Assembly (NCBI GenBank): GCA_903907905.1 | Contig: CAIVPX010000025.1 | Span: 1-62,788 of the forward strand | Source: an uncultured bacterium | GTDB lineage: Bacteria; Pseudomonadota; Gammaproteobacteria; Burkholderiales; Burkholderiaceae_E | Reading direction: 5' to 3' | Length of the DNA stretch: 62,788 bases | Shown: positions 36,588 through 45,913 of the stretch, piece after piece | Numbering within the stretch: the first letter of the stretch is position 1 | Layout: each line of letters starts with the position of its first letter | Position numbers and translations under genes: made by a program | The notes under the pieces: model-generated | Seen by the model: only the letters and a program-made list of their open reading frames with translations | Told to the model about the DNA's origin: nothing | Databases searched by the model: none

Positions 36588-37787
36588 TCAACTCGCGGCG
36601 GGTCGCCGCTGGTCGAAGCGACCCATCGCCAGCGCGGTGGCCGCGACGATCAAGGCACACGAACCAGTCACCACCCAGGTGAGCGACCAATTACCCTGCC
36701 ACTGCGCGAGCACCGCAATCAAGGGGGGGACCAGGATCTGGCCGATCCCTGAGCCCTGCTGCATCAGCCCCACCGTTGTCGACACTGCCCGGGGATCGGG
36801 CGAGTAAGCAGGCGCCGAGGCGAACAGCGTGCCGGGAATGAGTCCGCCGCTGGCAGACAGCCAGAGTACCGCGACATAGCGCAGGGCGAACGGCCACTCG
36901 CTGCCGAAGACCACCCAGGCCGTCAGGGCCATGCTGATCGACGCAAACACGATGAGTCCCGAGCGCGAGTGGCCCCGTTGCAGCAGGTGCCCCGATGCGA
37001 GATTGCCCGCCGCATTGACCAGCACAGCCAGCGCCGTGAATGCGCCGCCCAGCCGGGGGTCGATCCCCGAGTCACGGTAAATCGTCGGCAGAAAAGTGAA
37101 GATCCCGAGAAACTGCGCTGCGTAAAAAAGAAAGCACACCATCAGCAACCAGGGCCCCGGGGCGCTCACGGTCATGAGCGCCAGGCGTCGCAGCGAGGGC
37201 CCGCGCGTCGCGCCAGAATCCGCCTCCCGTACGGCGCGCTCAGGTGGGTGGGCTCGCGTGATCGCCCAGGCCCACACAAGCGCCAGCAGGGCACAGGTGC
37301 CCCAGAGACTGCGCCAGCCCACCGACTCGATCAACCAGGGCCCCAGAAGCAGCACCAGACACATGCCGGCCGGCAGGTAGGTGCTCCAGCCCCCCAGCCA
37401 GCCCCTGAGCCGGTCGACCGGTACGCAACGCTGGAGCAGCGCGGGTCCCGGCAATACCGTCAGAATGAAGCCCAGGCTTTCCAGTACCCGGCTGAAAAAC
37501 AGCAGCGGTGCGCTGACGCTAACCGCGCCCAGGGCACTGCCCGCGGCGACCCCAACGAGGCCCAGGGTCATGATCCGTCGATGGCCGAAGCGGTCAGCGA
37601 TGGACCCACCGGCAATTCCCAGCACGGCCGCCGAGAGCATCAGCAGCGAGGTGAGCCAGCCCACCTCGACCAGACTCAGGCCGAATTCACCCCTGAGCGC
37701 CGACAGCGCAGGGGGCAGCTTGCCGGTATTGAGCGCGGCCACCACCCCGGCGCCCACCGTGACCCATGCCCGATGCTCAGCCCGCAA
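36588..37787 (-). CDS. MFS transporter (CynX/NimT-like)
   Basis: An integral membrane permease of about 399 residues with 12 hydrophobic helices. A likely start is TTG at 37787, which overlaps the thrH 3' end by 11 nt and gives RAWVTVGAGVVAALNTGKLP as the first helix. GGSIADRFGHRRIMTLGLVG (the MFS loop-2-3 signature, D-R-x-G-R-R type) is well conserved. No Shine-Dalgarno sequence is evident, so the start is uncertain; a GTG at 37761 is an alternative. Substrate unknown. It is downstream of thrH in the same direction. Confidence 0.82.
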   Translation of the reverse strand: MRAEHRAWVTVGAGVVAALNTGKLPPALSALRGEFGLSLVEVGWLTSLLMLSAAVLGIAGGSIADRFGHRRIMTLGLVGVAAGSALGAVSVSAPLLFFSRVLESLGFILTVLPGPALLQRCVPVDRLRGWLGGWSTYLPAGMCLVLLLGPWLIESVGWRSLWGTCALLALVWAWAITRAHPPERAVREADSGATRGPSLRRLALMTVSAPGPWLLMVCFLFYAAQFLGIFTFLPTIYRDSGIDPRLGGAFTALAVLVNAAGNLASGHLLQRGHSRSGLIVFASISMALTAWVVFGSEWPFALRYVAVLWLSASGGLIPGTLFASAPAYSPDPRAVSTTVGLMQQGSGIGQILVPPLIAVLAQWQGNWSLTWVVTGSCALIVAATALAMGRFDQRRPAAS

Positions 37788-38391
37788 GGCGCGCCGCAGC
37801 CGCGTCGATCGCGCTTCGGAGCTCCGCGTAGGTATCGGTGACCGGGAACTGGGGGAACTGCGCCACGATCGAGGCGGGCGGGTGATAGAAGAAGCCCGCA
37901 TCGGCCGCGCCCAGCATGGCCGTATCGTTGTAGGAGTCGCCGGCCGCCATCACCTGATAGTTGAGCGCCTTCAGCGCATTGACCGCCGCGCGTTTTTGGT
38001 CGGGCATGCGCAGGCGCCAGCCCCGCACAAACCCCTCGCCATCGATATCGAGGCGGTGGCACAGCAGCGAGGGCCAGCCGAGTTGCCGCATCAGCGGGCT
38101 GGCAAATTCGTAAAACGTGTCCGACAGGATGAACACCTGGTAGCGCTCGCGCAGACCGTCGAGAAACTCGCGTGCGCCCGCCATCGGACCCATGCCGTCG
38201 ATCACCTTCTGGATGTCGGCCAATTTGAGTCCATGGCGCGTGAGCAGATCGATCCGAAAGCGCATGAGCTTGTCGTAGTCGGGCTCATCGCGGGTGGTTC
38301 GGGACAATTCGGCGATGCCCGTTCGACGGGAAAACTCGATCCAGATTTCTGGAACCAGCACGCCTTCTAGATCAAGACAGACGACCTGCAC
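37777..38391 (-). CDS. thrH: ThrH-type HAD phosphoserine phosphatase/homoserine kinase
   Basis: A 204-residue HAD phosphatase. It matches ThrH of Pseudomonas aeruginosa closely in pattern: CLDLEGVLVPEIW (with the nucleophile Asp7 and Glu9), ILSDTFYEF, and AGDSYNDTAML. ThrH is a bifunctional enzyme that moves phosphate from phosphoserine to homoserine. Start is GTG at 38391, giving the expected length (205 in P. aeruginosa). The frame continues upstream to 38451, but the conserved N-terminus begins here. A TATAAT -10-like hexamer (minus strand, 38455-38450) lies about 59 bp before the start. Confidence 0.9.
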   Translation of the reverse strand: MQVVCLDLEGVLVPEIWIEFSRRTGIAELSRTTRDEPDYDKLMRFRIDLLTRHGLKLADIQKVIDGMGPMAGAREFLDGLRERYQVFILSDTFYEFASPLMRQLGWPSLLCHRLDIDGEGFVRGWRLRMPDQKRAAVNALKALNYQVMAAGDSYNDTAMLGAADAGFFYHPPASIVAQFPQFPVTDTYAELRSAIDAAAARLAG

Positions 38392-38449
38392 GATCAGACA
38401 CCCCCCTGGACGGGCAAGCGGGGCGAAGGCCCCGCGCTGCGCAAACCAC

Positions 38450-38455
38450 ATTATA
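38450..38455 (-). promoter_or_regulatory. TATAAT -10-like element upstream of thrH
   Basis: A perfect TATAAT lies on the minus strand at 38455-38450, 59 bp ahead of the thrH start. No good -35 box was found at 17 bp spacing (TTGGGT occurs 13 bp upstream), so the promoter would need an activator or a different partner. The rest of the 221-bp thrH/antiporter gap contains a weaker CATAAT element at 38523 that might serve the rightward antiporter. Confidence 0.3.
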
Positions 38456-38612
38456 GGAAAGGTACCCTACCCAACGCGGCAACATAATCGACCGGAAGTT
38501 CCTGAAGTGTTCCCAAAGGCTTCATAATCAGCCGCTTCCCTGATGCTGTTTTCTGTTTATTTTCCAGAAAGCTGGTATCTCCACAACTCCGGCAGCCGGC
38601 GCCCCGCCCACC

Positions 38613-39836
38613 ATGCAACTGCTCACCAGCCTGCTCCTGCTGATCATCGTCGCGCGTCTGATCGGACACCTGTTCGCACGCTTTGGCCAGCCCGCCATCG
38701 TGGGCGAAATGCTGGCCGGTGTACTGCTCGGGCCCTCGGTGCTCGATCTGATTCAGCCGAGCGAGGCGCTCTCGGGCATCTCGCAGCTCGCCGTCTTCCT
38801 GGTCGTACTGTCGGCCGGAATCGAAATGGACTTTCAGCGCGTCATCACGGCCATGCGCGGGCGTGGTCTGATCATCGCCTTGCTGGGCTTCATGCTGCCT
38901 TTCATTGCCGGGGTGCTGATCGCCCAGGCTTTCGAGCTCGACCCCATGCGGATGGTCTTTCTCGGGCTGTGCATCGCCATCACGGCGCTGCCCGTCGCGG
39001 TCAAGATGCTCAGCGATCTGCACCTGCTCGACACGCCGATCGCCGGCTATGCCATCGCCACTGCCGTCATCAATGACGTGGTCGCCCTGTTCATCCTCGG
39101 CATCATTCTCGCCCTGCCCCAGGGCTCAGGCGCCTCCGAACTGCTGGCCACCGGGGCCGTGGCCTCGCTCAAGTTGCTGGGCCTGCTCGCCATCGTGCTC
39201 GGCTTCAACCTGTTCACGCGCTGGCTCGAGCGACGCGGCTTCAACCTGTCGGTGGTCTCCGAGCGCCTCATCGGTATCTTCGGCGCCGAGGCGCTGTTCG
39301 GCATCGTGGCGGTGTTCGTGCTGTTTTTCGGCATGGTCAGCGAGACGCTGGGCTTTCACTTCGTGATCGGCGCATTCTTCGGCGCCCTGCTCCTCGATAA
39401 GCGGCAATTTGTGCCGGAGCGTTTCGAGGATCTGAAGAAAACCATGGCGTCTGTCACCGCCGGGTTCCTGTCGCCTATTTTCTTTGCCGACATGGGGCTC
39501 GACTTCACCTTCAGAGCCCTCGGTCAATACGACTTCGTGATCACGGTCCTCCTGGCGTCGATCGCAACCAAGGTCGTAGCGGGCTGGTGGGGCGGGCGCC
39601 TGGCGGGTATGGGCCATCGCGAGGCGTTGGGCCTGGGCTGCGTCCTCAACGGGCGCGGCGTCATGGAGCTGGTGGTCGCCACCATCGCCTACGACCGCGG
39701 CTTCATCGGCCCCAGCATGTTCTCGGTGCTGGTTCTCATGGGGGTGGTCACCACCCTGCTTTGCCCGATCATGTTCGGGGCGGTGGTAAAACCTCATCAC
39801 CGCGAGCAGTACCTGCGCAGCGGGCGCATGGACTGA
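38613..39836 (+). CDS. CPA2-family cation:proton antiporter (Kef/NhaS-like)
   Basis: A 407-residue 12-helix antiporter. Seen: LARFGQPAIVGEMLAGVLLGPSVLD-type helix 2 (GEMLAGVLLGP), AITALPVAVKML (unwound helix), AVINDVVALFILG (the Asn-Asp ion site), and GFHFVIGAFFGALLLDK, all typical of CPA2 exchangers such as KefB/C and NapA. No TrkA-N (RCK) C-terminal domain is present, so it is shorter than Kef channels. Expected to swap Na+ or K+ for protons. It is divergent from thrH. Confidence 0.88.
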   Translation: MQLLTSLLLLIIVARLIGHLFARFGQPAIVGEMLAGVLLGPSVLDLIQPSEALSGISQLAVFLVVLSAGIEMDFQRVITAMRGRGLIIALLGFMLPFIAGVLIAQAFELDPMRMVFLGLCIAITALPVAVKMLSDLHLLDTPIAGYAIATAVINDVVALFILGIILALPQGSGASELLATGAVASLKLLGLLAIVLGFNLFTRWLERRGFNLSVVSERLIGIFGAEALFGIVAVFVLFFGMVSETLGFHFVIGAFFGALLLDKRQFVPERFEDLKKTMASVTAGFLSPIFFADMGLDFTFRALGQYDFVITVLLASIATKVVAGWWGGRLAGMGHREALGLGCVLNGRGVMELVVATIAYDRGFIGPSMFSVLVLMGVVTTLLCPIMFGAVVKPHHREQYLRSGRMD

Positions 39837-39863
39837 AGCGCGCGGCGCGCGGCAGATCGCCGC

Positions 39864-40883
39864 TCAGTAGCCTGCCCGACTGAGTCGTCGCAAGTCCGCC
39901 GGCAACCAGGTCTCATCGATCGCCCGAATCCAGTCGGCGCTGAGCCCCGGAATGAGGCCTACCCGCTGCAGACCCTTGCGCATGGTTTCCATAGCCTCGA
40001 TGTCGAAATGCCCCTCGCTCCAGAACCCCCGGGCAGCGAGCACGCTCGCCAGCGCGGCACGCGCGGGCACTTCGTCGATCTGGTGCTCGCGCGCCAGGAA
40101 TTGCGCCGCCTCGAGGGGGTGACTCTGAATGAGTATGACCCCCCGCCGGCGGGCGGCGATGATGCCTCGCATCACCGCGCCGTGCTGGCGAAGCCAGTCG
40201 GTCTTGGCTACCCCAACGGTCTGGACACAGGGACCGACCACATCCGCGGAAGTGCAGAGCCGACTCAACCCCTCATGATCGACGCTGAGGACAGGTTCAT
40301 TGAGGTAGTAGACGTCGATGGCCCCCTCGCGCAGCGCCGCGAGACCCGTCCGGCTCATGCCCACGGCCTTGCGTTCGATCCTGGCCCCCGGACCCGCCAC
40401 CTCGGCCATCCTGGCCGTGACCATATCGCTCACCGAGCCCGGCGCGGAATAGCCCAGCCTCCGGCCGGCAAGGTCCTGCAGACTGCGAATCGCCGAATCG
40501 TTCGAACGCACCACCCAGACCTGGTCAGCCAGGGAGTGGACACCGCCATGAACCAGCGTGAGGTCAAGACCCTGCTGGATCGCCGCCATGGCCGCCGGAA
40601 GCGTGACCTCGCCGTAGGGGATCTCCGAGGCCATCGCGTTACGCAGCGTGGTGCCGCCGCCGACCGACCGAATGAATCCGCGGACATCAAGGCCGGCCAG
40701 TTCCTTGAACCAACCCTTGCTACGCGCCACCGCGAAAGGCAGGCCGCTCAGTCGTGACCCATAGCCGGACACGGTGAGATCGATCTGCTGAGCCCAGGCG
40801 AGCCGCCCCAGACCAATCCAGCCCACTGTCCCCAGACAGGCTATGCCGAACATTCGCCGACCGATTCCCGCCCGCATTGCCAA
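39864..40883 (-). CDS. Orphan NMT1/TauA-like periplasmic substrate-binding protein
   Basis: About 339 residues with an N-terminal signal (twin-arginine-like GRRMFGIACLGTVGWIGLG, cleavage after WAQ). The mature part is a NMT1/TauA-type ABC receptor: GYGSRLSGLPFAVARSKGWF, GGGTTLRNAMASEIPYGEV, and DLAGRRLGYSAPGSVSD. Receptors of this type bind sulfonates, nitrate/cyanate or pyrimidine precursors. No permease or ATPase gene accompanies it. Start: TTG 40883 has GAGGAA about 7 nt upstream and is used here; an in-frame ATG at 40877 is an alternative. Confidence 0.78.
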   Translation of the reverse strand: MAMRAGIGRRMFGIACLGTVGWIGLGRLAWAQQIDLTVSGYGSRLSGLPFAVARSKGWFKELAGLDVRGFIRSVGGGTTLRNAMASEIPYGEVTLPAAMAAIQQGLDLTLVHGGVHSLADQVWVVRSNDSAIRSLQDLAGRRLGYSAPGSVSDMVTARMAEVAGPGARIERKAVGMSRTGLAALREGAIDVYYLNEPVLSVDHEGLSRLCTSADVVGPCVQTVGVAKTDWLRQHGAVMRGIIAARRRGVILIQSHPLEAAQFLAREHQIDEVPARAALASVLAARGFWSEGHFDIEAMETMRKGLQRVGLIPGLSADWIRAIDETWLPADLRRLSRAGY

Positions 40884-41077
40884 TGGTCTTCCTCGTTGAT
40901 AGGTCCCAGCACCGTCTCAAAATTGGCGCACCAGACCCACTGACCCACCCTTCCTTCGGGCGGCGAGTATACCGCCGGCCTCGCGAAAACCGGCAGAATC
41001 CGGGTTGCCCGGGCCGAGCCCTCGCCCCCCTACGCGCGACAATGTGCGAACCGACCAGGCAGACCGCCACCCACCCG

Positions 41078-42793
41078 ATGCAAACGCCGAACGCACACCG
41101 CCCCGCTCCCTTGCCCGGACCTTCCCAGCCCTCGCTGCTGGACCGACTGGCCCGGGCGCGACCTGCGGTCCGCTCCGACACGGTGCTGGCCCTGGTCAGC
41201 CTCTTCTGGCTCGCAAGCGCCAACCGGCCGTTTCTCAGCGCTGCCCTGCACAGTCGCGCTTTCGACACCTGGGCCGACTGGCTCTTTGCCGGCGCACTGG
41301 CGGGACTGCTCTTTGCCGTCCACTTCCTGCTGCTGGCACTGGTCTGTAACCGCTGGACAATTCGCCCGCTGCTCACGGTCCTACTGATTGCCAGTGCGGC
41401 CGCGATCCACTTCATGAGCGCCTACGGGGTGCACCTCGATCCCTCCATGCTGCGGAACATGCTGCGCACCCACCCCGGCGAAGCCGTCGAACTGCTCACG
41501 ATCTCACTGCTTCGCGACCTGTGTCTGTTCGGCGTGCTGCCGGCTGCGATGCTATGGACCGTTACCCTCCGGACCGATCCGCTCGGCAAGGCCGCAGGCT
41601 GGCGCCTGCTGGCAATCGCCGCAGCGCTGCTCGGCACGGTCGCTCTGCTGCTGGCAATCATGCAGCCCTTTTCCTCGCTGATGCGCAACCAACGTGAATT
41701 GCGCTATCTGATCACCCCGGCGAACTGGATGTGGTCCCTGTCCAGCGTGCTGATCGAGGATAGCCAGACTGCAGCCGCCTCCATCCGGCCGATCGGCCTC
41801 GATGCCCGACTCGGCGAGCGCCTCAACGCAAGCAGTCGCCCGCTCGTCGTGGTGCTGGTCGTGGGCGAGACGGCGCGCGCGGCCAACTGGGGGCTGAATG
41901 GCTACGCACGCGACACCACACCGGGGCTGAGGGCGCGCGAGGTGATCAATTTCAGTCACGTCAGCAGTTGCGGCACCAATACCGAGGTGTCGCTGCCTTG
42001 CATGTTCGCGCCCGTGGGACGCCGCGCCTACGACGAGAAACGCATCCGCGGCGAGGAATCGCTGCTGCACGTTCTGGCGCGCGCAGGCGTCGCGACCCAC
42101 TGGCGAGACAACCAGTCGGGCTGCAAGGGCGTCTGCCGCGGCCTGCCCCAATCGGAAGTCCGGACCCTCGAGGAGGGCAGGCTGTGCAACAACGGGCGCT
42201 GCCTGGATGAAGGCCTGCTCCACCAACTCGATACCTTGATCGCCCCCACGAGCCCAGCAAGCCTGATCGTGCTCCACCAGCTGGGCAATCATGGCCCGTC
42301 TTACTTCAGGCGCTACCCGAGCGCCTTCGAGCGCTTCGTGCCGGCCTGCCGCGAAGACGACCTCGCCCGCTGCGCCTTGCCCGACATCGTCAACGCCTAT
42401 GACAACGCGCTCCTCTATACCGACGCGGTGCTGTCGCGACTGATCGATCATTTGCGTCAGGCCGAATCGCAGTACGATTCGGTGATGATCTACGTCTCCG
42501 ACCATGGTGAATCGCTGGGCGAGCGCGGCCTGTTTCTGCACGGCCTGCCCTACGCCATTGCCCCGAGCGAACAGACTCGAGTGCCCATGGTGATGTGGCT
42601 CTCGAAGCACGCGCCCGACGCCCTGCAGGTCGACCCCGATTGCCTGCGCGCGCGCGCCGAAGCACCCATCAGCCACGACCACCTCTTTCACACCGTCGCC
42701 GGTCTGTACGACCTCCAGACGGCCCTCTACGAGCCTGGCCTTGATCTCACCCGCGCCTGCCGCAGGCCGGGGCGGGGCGACGCGCCCCGATGA
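41078..42793 (+). CDS. eptA: Lipid A phosphoethanolamine transferase EptA-like
   Basis: A 571-residue membrane enzyme with an N-terminal membrane domain (five hydrophobic helices, about 40-215) and a periplasmic sulfatase-fold domain. The catalytic motif CGTNTEVSLPCMF holds the nucleophilic Thr; metal ligands are seen in VVGETARAANW (Glu), YVSDHGESLGE (Asp-His) and GLPYAIAP. Cysteine pairs stabilising the domain are also present (CKGVC, CNNGRC). It adds phosphoethanolamine from PE to lipid A, which reduces polymyxin binding. Its stop overlaps the dgkA start (ATGA). An ATG at 41042 is a possible earlier start. Confidence 0.9.
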   Translation: MQTPNAHRPAPLPGPSQPSLLDRLARARPAVRSDTVLALVSLFWLASANRPFLSAALHSRAFDTWADWLFAGALAGLLFAVHFLLLALVCNRWTIRPLLTVLLIASAAAIHFMSAYGVHLDPSMLRNMLRTHPGEAVELLTISLLRDLCLFGVLPAAMLWTVTLRTDPLGKAAGWRLLAIAAALLGTVALLLAIMQPFSSLMRNQRELRYLITPANWMWSLSSVLIEDSQTAAASIRPIGLDARLGERLNASSRPLVVVLVVGETARAANWGLNGYARDTTPGLRAREVINFSHVSSCGTNTEVSLPCMFAPVGRRAYDEKRIRGEESLLHVLARAGVATHWRDNQSGCKGVCRGLPQSEVRTLEEGRLCNNGRCLDEGLLHQLDTLIAPTSPASLIVLHQLGNHGPSYFRRYPSAFERFVPACREDDLARCALPDIVNAYDNALLYTDAVLSRLIDHLRQAESQYDSVMIYVSDHGESLGERGLFLHGLPYAIAPSEQTRVPMVMWLSKHAPDALQVDPDCLRARAEAPISHDHLFHTVAGLYDLQTALYEPGLDLTRACRRPGRGDAPR

Positions 42794-43158
42794 ACTCCCC
42801 CTACAAGAGCTCGGGCGGTCTCGGCCGTATTTTTCGGGCGGCGGTATTTTCCGTGCGCGGATTGCGCGCAGCCTGGCAGCGCGAGGCAGCATTTCGCCAG
42901 GAAGTGACCATCGCCATCCCATTGATCGCCATGGCGCCTTTTCTGGCAGGGTCGCGGCTCGAGGCGCTGCTGCTGATCGGTCCGGTGTTGCTGGTACTGC
43001 TCGTCGAGTTGCTCAATTCCTCGATCGAAGCCCTCGCCGATCGCATTTCCACCGATACCCACCCGCTTCTGGGCACGGCAAAAGACCTCGGCAGCGCTGC
43101 AGTGCTCATCAGCCTTCTGATCGCGGTCGCCACCTGGGCCGTGGTGCTCTGGCCCTGA
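42790..43158 (+). CDS. dgkA: Diacylglycerol kinase DgkA
   Basis: A 122-residue DgkA with three membrane helices. WQREAAFRQEV (about 29-39) and ELLNSSIEALADRIS (with Glu and Asn of the active site) match the prokaryotic DAGK family, as does GTAKDLGSAAVLISL. It phosphorylates diacylglycerol to phosphatidic acid. It overlaps eptA by 4 nt; EptA releases diacylglycerol from PE, so coupling recycles the by-product. Confidence 0.93.
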   Translation: MNSPYKSSGGLGRIFRAAVFSVRGLRAAWQREAAFRQEVTIAIPLIAMAPFLAGSRLEALLLIGPVLLVLLVELLNSSIEALADRISTDTHPLLGTAKDLGSAAVLISLLIAVATWAVVLWP

Positions 43159-43216
43159 GTGTGAGCGGCCCCCCGACCCAGGGCGGCGCAGCCCCAGAAC
43201 GAGTGAGTGTCCGAAG

Positions 43217-44833
43217 TCAAGCCTGGCGCAGGCCGATGTCGTCGAGCGGTGACAGCAGCCCCCATCGGCCCATCGCCGGACTCCCGACTCGGGCTCCCCA
43301 CCCCAACCGGTACTCGGACTCAAACAGAAAGGCCACCGGGCAGTCGTCGACGACAAGACGCTGAAAGTCCCGGTAAATCGCGCCGCGCACGGCCGGATCG
43401 CGTTCGGTGGACGCGCTCGCGAGCAGCGCGTCCACGCGCGGGTTGACATACTGGTGCGTGTTGGACCAGATCACCCCCTGGCGAATGTTCGAGCTCAACC
43501 AACTGCGATGCACACCGATCGCCGGATCGCCCCAGTTCCAGACGGTATCGAGCGTGAGCTCATAGTCGAACCCCGCCACCCGCCTGGCCCACGACGCCAG
43601 GTCGGGAGAGCTCCGAAGCGTGACCGCCACACCAATCTGCCCCAGCACTTGGCGCAGGTACTCGGCAGCCGTCCGCAACTCGGGCACACCCGGGATGAAA
43701 TCGAGTGTCACGAGCAAACGCCGGCCCTGTGAATCCGGCACAACCCCCGCTTCGTCAAGCAGGCGCACGGACCGTGCCGGATCGACCCGGTAGTGCTCAA
43801 CATCTGTCGAATAGAACGCACTGCCACTGTGAATCGGACCGGTGGCCGGGCGGTGCATCCCCTCGAACAGCCGGCCCGTGAGAAAGGCCCGGTCGATCGC
43901 GAAACTGATGGCCTGCCGGACCCGCCGATCGGAAAACTTCGGATGCCGGTTGTTGAAGGCCAGCCAGTTCAGCGGCCCGGCAGCGGCCAGCACATCGCGC
44001 TGCACACGCGCCCCGGCAACCCTTGACGCGCGCGCCGCGGCGCGGGGTTCAGACAGCATCATCACATCGATGTCGCCGCGTTCAAAGGCCAACAAGAGCG
44101 TCAGTTCGTCCTTGAAAAGACGCAGGATCAGCCGCTCGACCCGCGGATGGCCCGCCAGGAAATAATCCTGAAAACGTTCGAGGATGAGCGCTTCACCGGG
44201 CCGATACTCGGCCAGACGGAAGGGGCCGGAACCCACCGCTTGCAGGTTCGCAGCGTGGGTCCTGAGATCGGCGCCATCGCCATACACCCGGCGAGGCAGC
44301 ACCGGCACCATGACCGTGCTCATGGCCACCGGCAGCGCCGGATTCGGCTGCGACAGATGGACGACGACCGTCAACGAGTCGGGGGTCGACACGTCTTTGA
44401 GCGAATCGAAAATCGAGCGGAACGGATGGTGCTCGCGCACCGCCTCGAGTGAAAACTTCACATCATCCGATGTGAGTGGACTGCCGTCGTGAAAACGCAG
44501 ACCGCGACGCAGTCGAAATCGAAGGCTCAGCCCGTCGCCGGCCACCGACCACTGCTCCGCCAGCGCCGGCCGCAACCCGCCCTGCGCGTCCATGACGAGC
44601 AGGGTCGAAAACAACTGAGCCCCGGGCAGCATGGCCGCGAAACCCGATTGCAGCGCAGGATTGAAATGCCGGGGCAGTTGCAGCAGACCGAGCACCAGAT
44701 CACCGCCGTGTCCGACGCGCGACAGCGCTGGCTGCAGGCCACCCAGCCAGGACACTGCGGCACTGGCGGCCGAGCCACCGATCAGAAAACGGCGCCGAAC
44801 GAGCGCCATGGGCATGACTCCGAACAGGTTCAT
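43217..44833 (-). CDS. Oligopeptide/dipeptide-type ABC substrate-binding protein (DppA/OppA family, orphan)
   Basis: A 538-residue extracytoplasmic receptor of the SBP_bac_5 family. It begins with a twin-arginine-like signal: MALVRRRFLIGGSAASAAV. Mature family stretches: LVMDAQGGLRPALAEQW, FRLRRGLRFHDGSPLTSDDV, and FDRLLRLFKDELTLLLAFERGDIDV-type segments, ending with a C-terminal domain (WSNTHQYVNPRVDALLASAS). Length matches DppA/OppA (about 530-540). No cognate permease or ATPase is nearby. Starts at 44815 or 44809 are possible; 44833 is kept because AAGG lies just upstream. Convergent with dgkA. Confidence 0.85.
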   Translation of the reverse strand: MNLFGVMPMALVRRRFLIGGSAASAAVSWLGGLQPALSRVGHGGDLVLGLLQLPRHFNPALQSGFAAMLPGAQLFSTLLVMDAQGGLRPALAEQWSVAGDGLSLRFRLRRGLRFHDGSPLTSDDVKFSLEAVREHHPFRSIFDSLKDVSTPDSLTVVVHLSQPNPALPVAMSTVMVPVLPRRVYGDGADLRTHAANLQAVGSGPFRLAEYRPGEALILERFQDYFLAGHPRVERLILRLFKDELTLLLAFERGDIDVMMLSEPRAAARASRVAGARVQRDVLAAAGPLNWLAFNNRHPKFSDRRVRQAISFAIDRAFLTGRLFEGMHRPATGPIHSGSAFYSTDVEHYRVDPARSVRLLDEAGVVPDSQGRRLLVTLDFIPGVPELRTAAEYLRQVLGQIGVAVTLRSSPDLASWARRVAGFDYELTLDTVWNWGDPAIGVHRSWLSSNIRQGVIWSNTHQYVNPRVDALLASASTERDPAVRGAIYRDFQRLVVDDCPVAFLFESEYRLGWGARVGSPAMGRWGLLSPLDDIGLRQA

Positions 44834-44976
44834 AAACCTTCGATCATAACGCCTGCGCGGGCTTGCCATGCAGCGACGACTCGCTCACCCCGGGTGGCAA
44901 ACCTGTCAAACTCGGCGCCTGCCTGTCGTGCTACGCCATCCGGCGCAGCATTCCTCAAACGCTCAAAAGGTTCCCC

Positions 44977-45672
44977 ATGATCCGTTTCTGGTACAACCTC
45001 GCGCCCAACCCGATGAAAGTGGCCCTGCTCCTCGAAGAGCTCGCGCTGCCCTATGAAGCCATCCCGGTGGACACCCGCCGCGGCGAGCAGCACACCGAGG
45101 CGTTCAAGCGCATCAACCCCAACAGCAAGGTGCCCGCCATCGATGATGGCGGCATCGTCATGTTCGACAGCAACGCCATCCTGCTCTGGCTCGCCGACAA
45201 GCACGGGCGCTTTGTCCAGACTGACGCATCGAGTGCCGAGCGCGCCGAAACCCTGTCATGGCTGATGTTCATTGCAAGCGGCATCGGCCCGTACTCGGGT
45301 CAAGCGGTGCACTTTCGCACGGCGGCCCCCGAACCCAAGGCCTACGCGCTCAACCGTTACGACTTCGAGGCGCACCGCCACTGGCAGATTCTGGACGAGC
45401 GCCTGGCGTCCCGCACCTGGCTCGTCGGTCACGAGTTCAGCATCGTGGACATGGCCTTCTGGGGCTGGGCCCGAATGGTTCCTTTCGTACTGGACGACAA
45501 GGAGGCCTGGGTGCGCTACCCGCACCTGAAACGCCTGCTCGACGCCATCAATGCCCGCCCCGCTGCCGCTCGGGTCGAAGCACTGCGCAAGCGCCACAGT
45601 TTCAAGGCCGAGATGGACGACGAAGCCCGCCGCGCCATGTTCCCCCAGAACGAGCGGCTTCAGGCTCCCTGA
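44977..45672 (+). CDS. Glutathione S-transferase-like protein
   Basis: A 231-residue two-domain GST. The N-terminal thioredoxin fold has IRFWYNLAPNPMKVALLLEEL (glutathione-site start), then NSKVPAIDD (cis-Pro) and FDSNAILLWLADKH (the SNA-type glutathione-binding motif). The C-terminal helical domain begins near residue 90 (LSWLMFIASGIGPYSGQAVHFRTAAP), and WLVGHEFSIVDMAFWGW carries the N-capping box Ser-x-x-Asp. It resembles YfcG/YghU-like disulfide reductase GSTs or Ure2p-like ones. Substrate unknown. Confidence 0.88.
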   Translation: MIRFWYNLAPNPMKVALLLEELALPYEAIPVDTRRGEQHTEAFKRINPNSKVPAIDDGGIVMFDSNAILLWLADKHGRFVQTDASSAERAETLSWLMFIASGIGPYSGQAVHFRTAAPEPKAYALNRYDFEAHRHWQILDERLASRTWLVGHEFSIVDMAFWGWARMVPFVLDDKEAWVRYPHLKRLLDAINARPAAARVEALRKRHSFKAEMDDEARRAMFPQNERLQAP

Positions 45673-45738
45673 GCCTGCGCTCGCCCGCTCCTCGCGGGCT
45701 GACCGCTGTCGCCCGCGAGCCTCTTGCCCCAGCAAAAC

Positions 45739-45773
45739 GCACCACTATCAGGCGACGCGGCTGTCGGTGGTGC
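45739..45773. other. Stem-loop in the leader of the importer/deaminase operon
   Basis: GCACCAC (45739-45745) pairs with GTGGTGC (45767-45773). Further right, CCTGGG and CCCAGG segments (about 45806-45855) could form a second hairpin before the operon start at 45914. This could be a structured leader, or the first stem could be a terminator for the preceding GST gene. I do not recognise a named riboswitch class. The 240-bp gap has no other clear signal. Confidence 0.25.
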
Positions 45774-45913
45774 AAAATTCGCCGCTTGACGGGTCCGGAT
45801 GCGAACCTGGGCTGGGCACAGGGCTTGCATCGTCCCAGTTCCGTCCCAGGCTGGCGCCCGACCTGATCGATCCCCGGCCGAACGGATCCACCTTCGCCCT
45901 TCAGGAGACCCCC

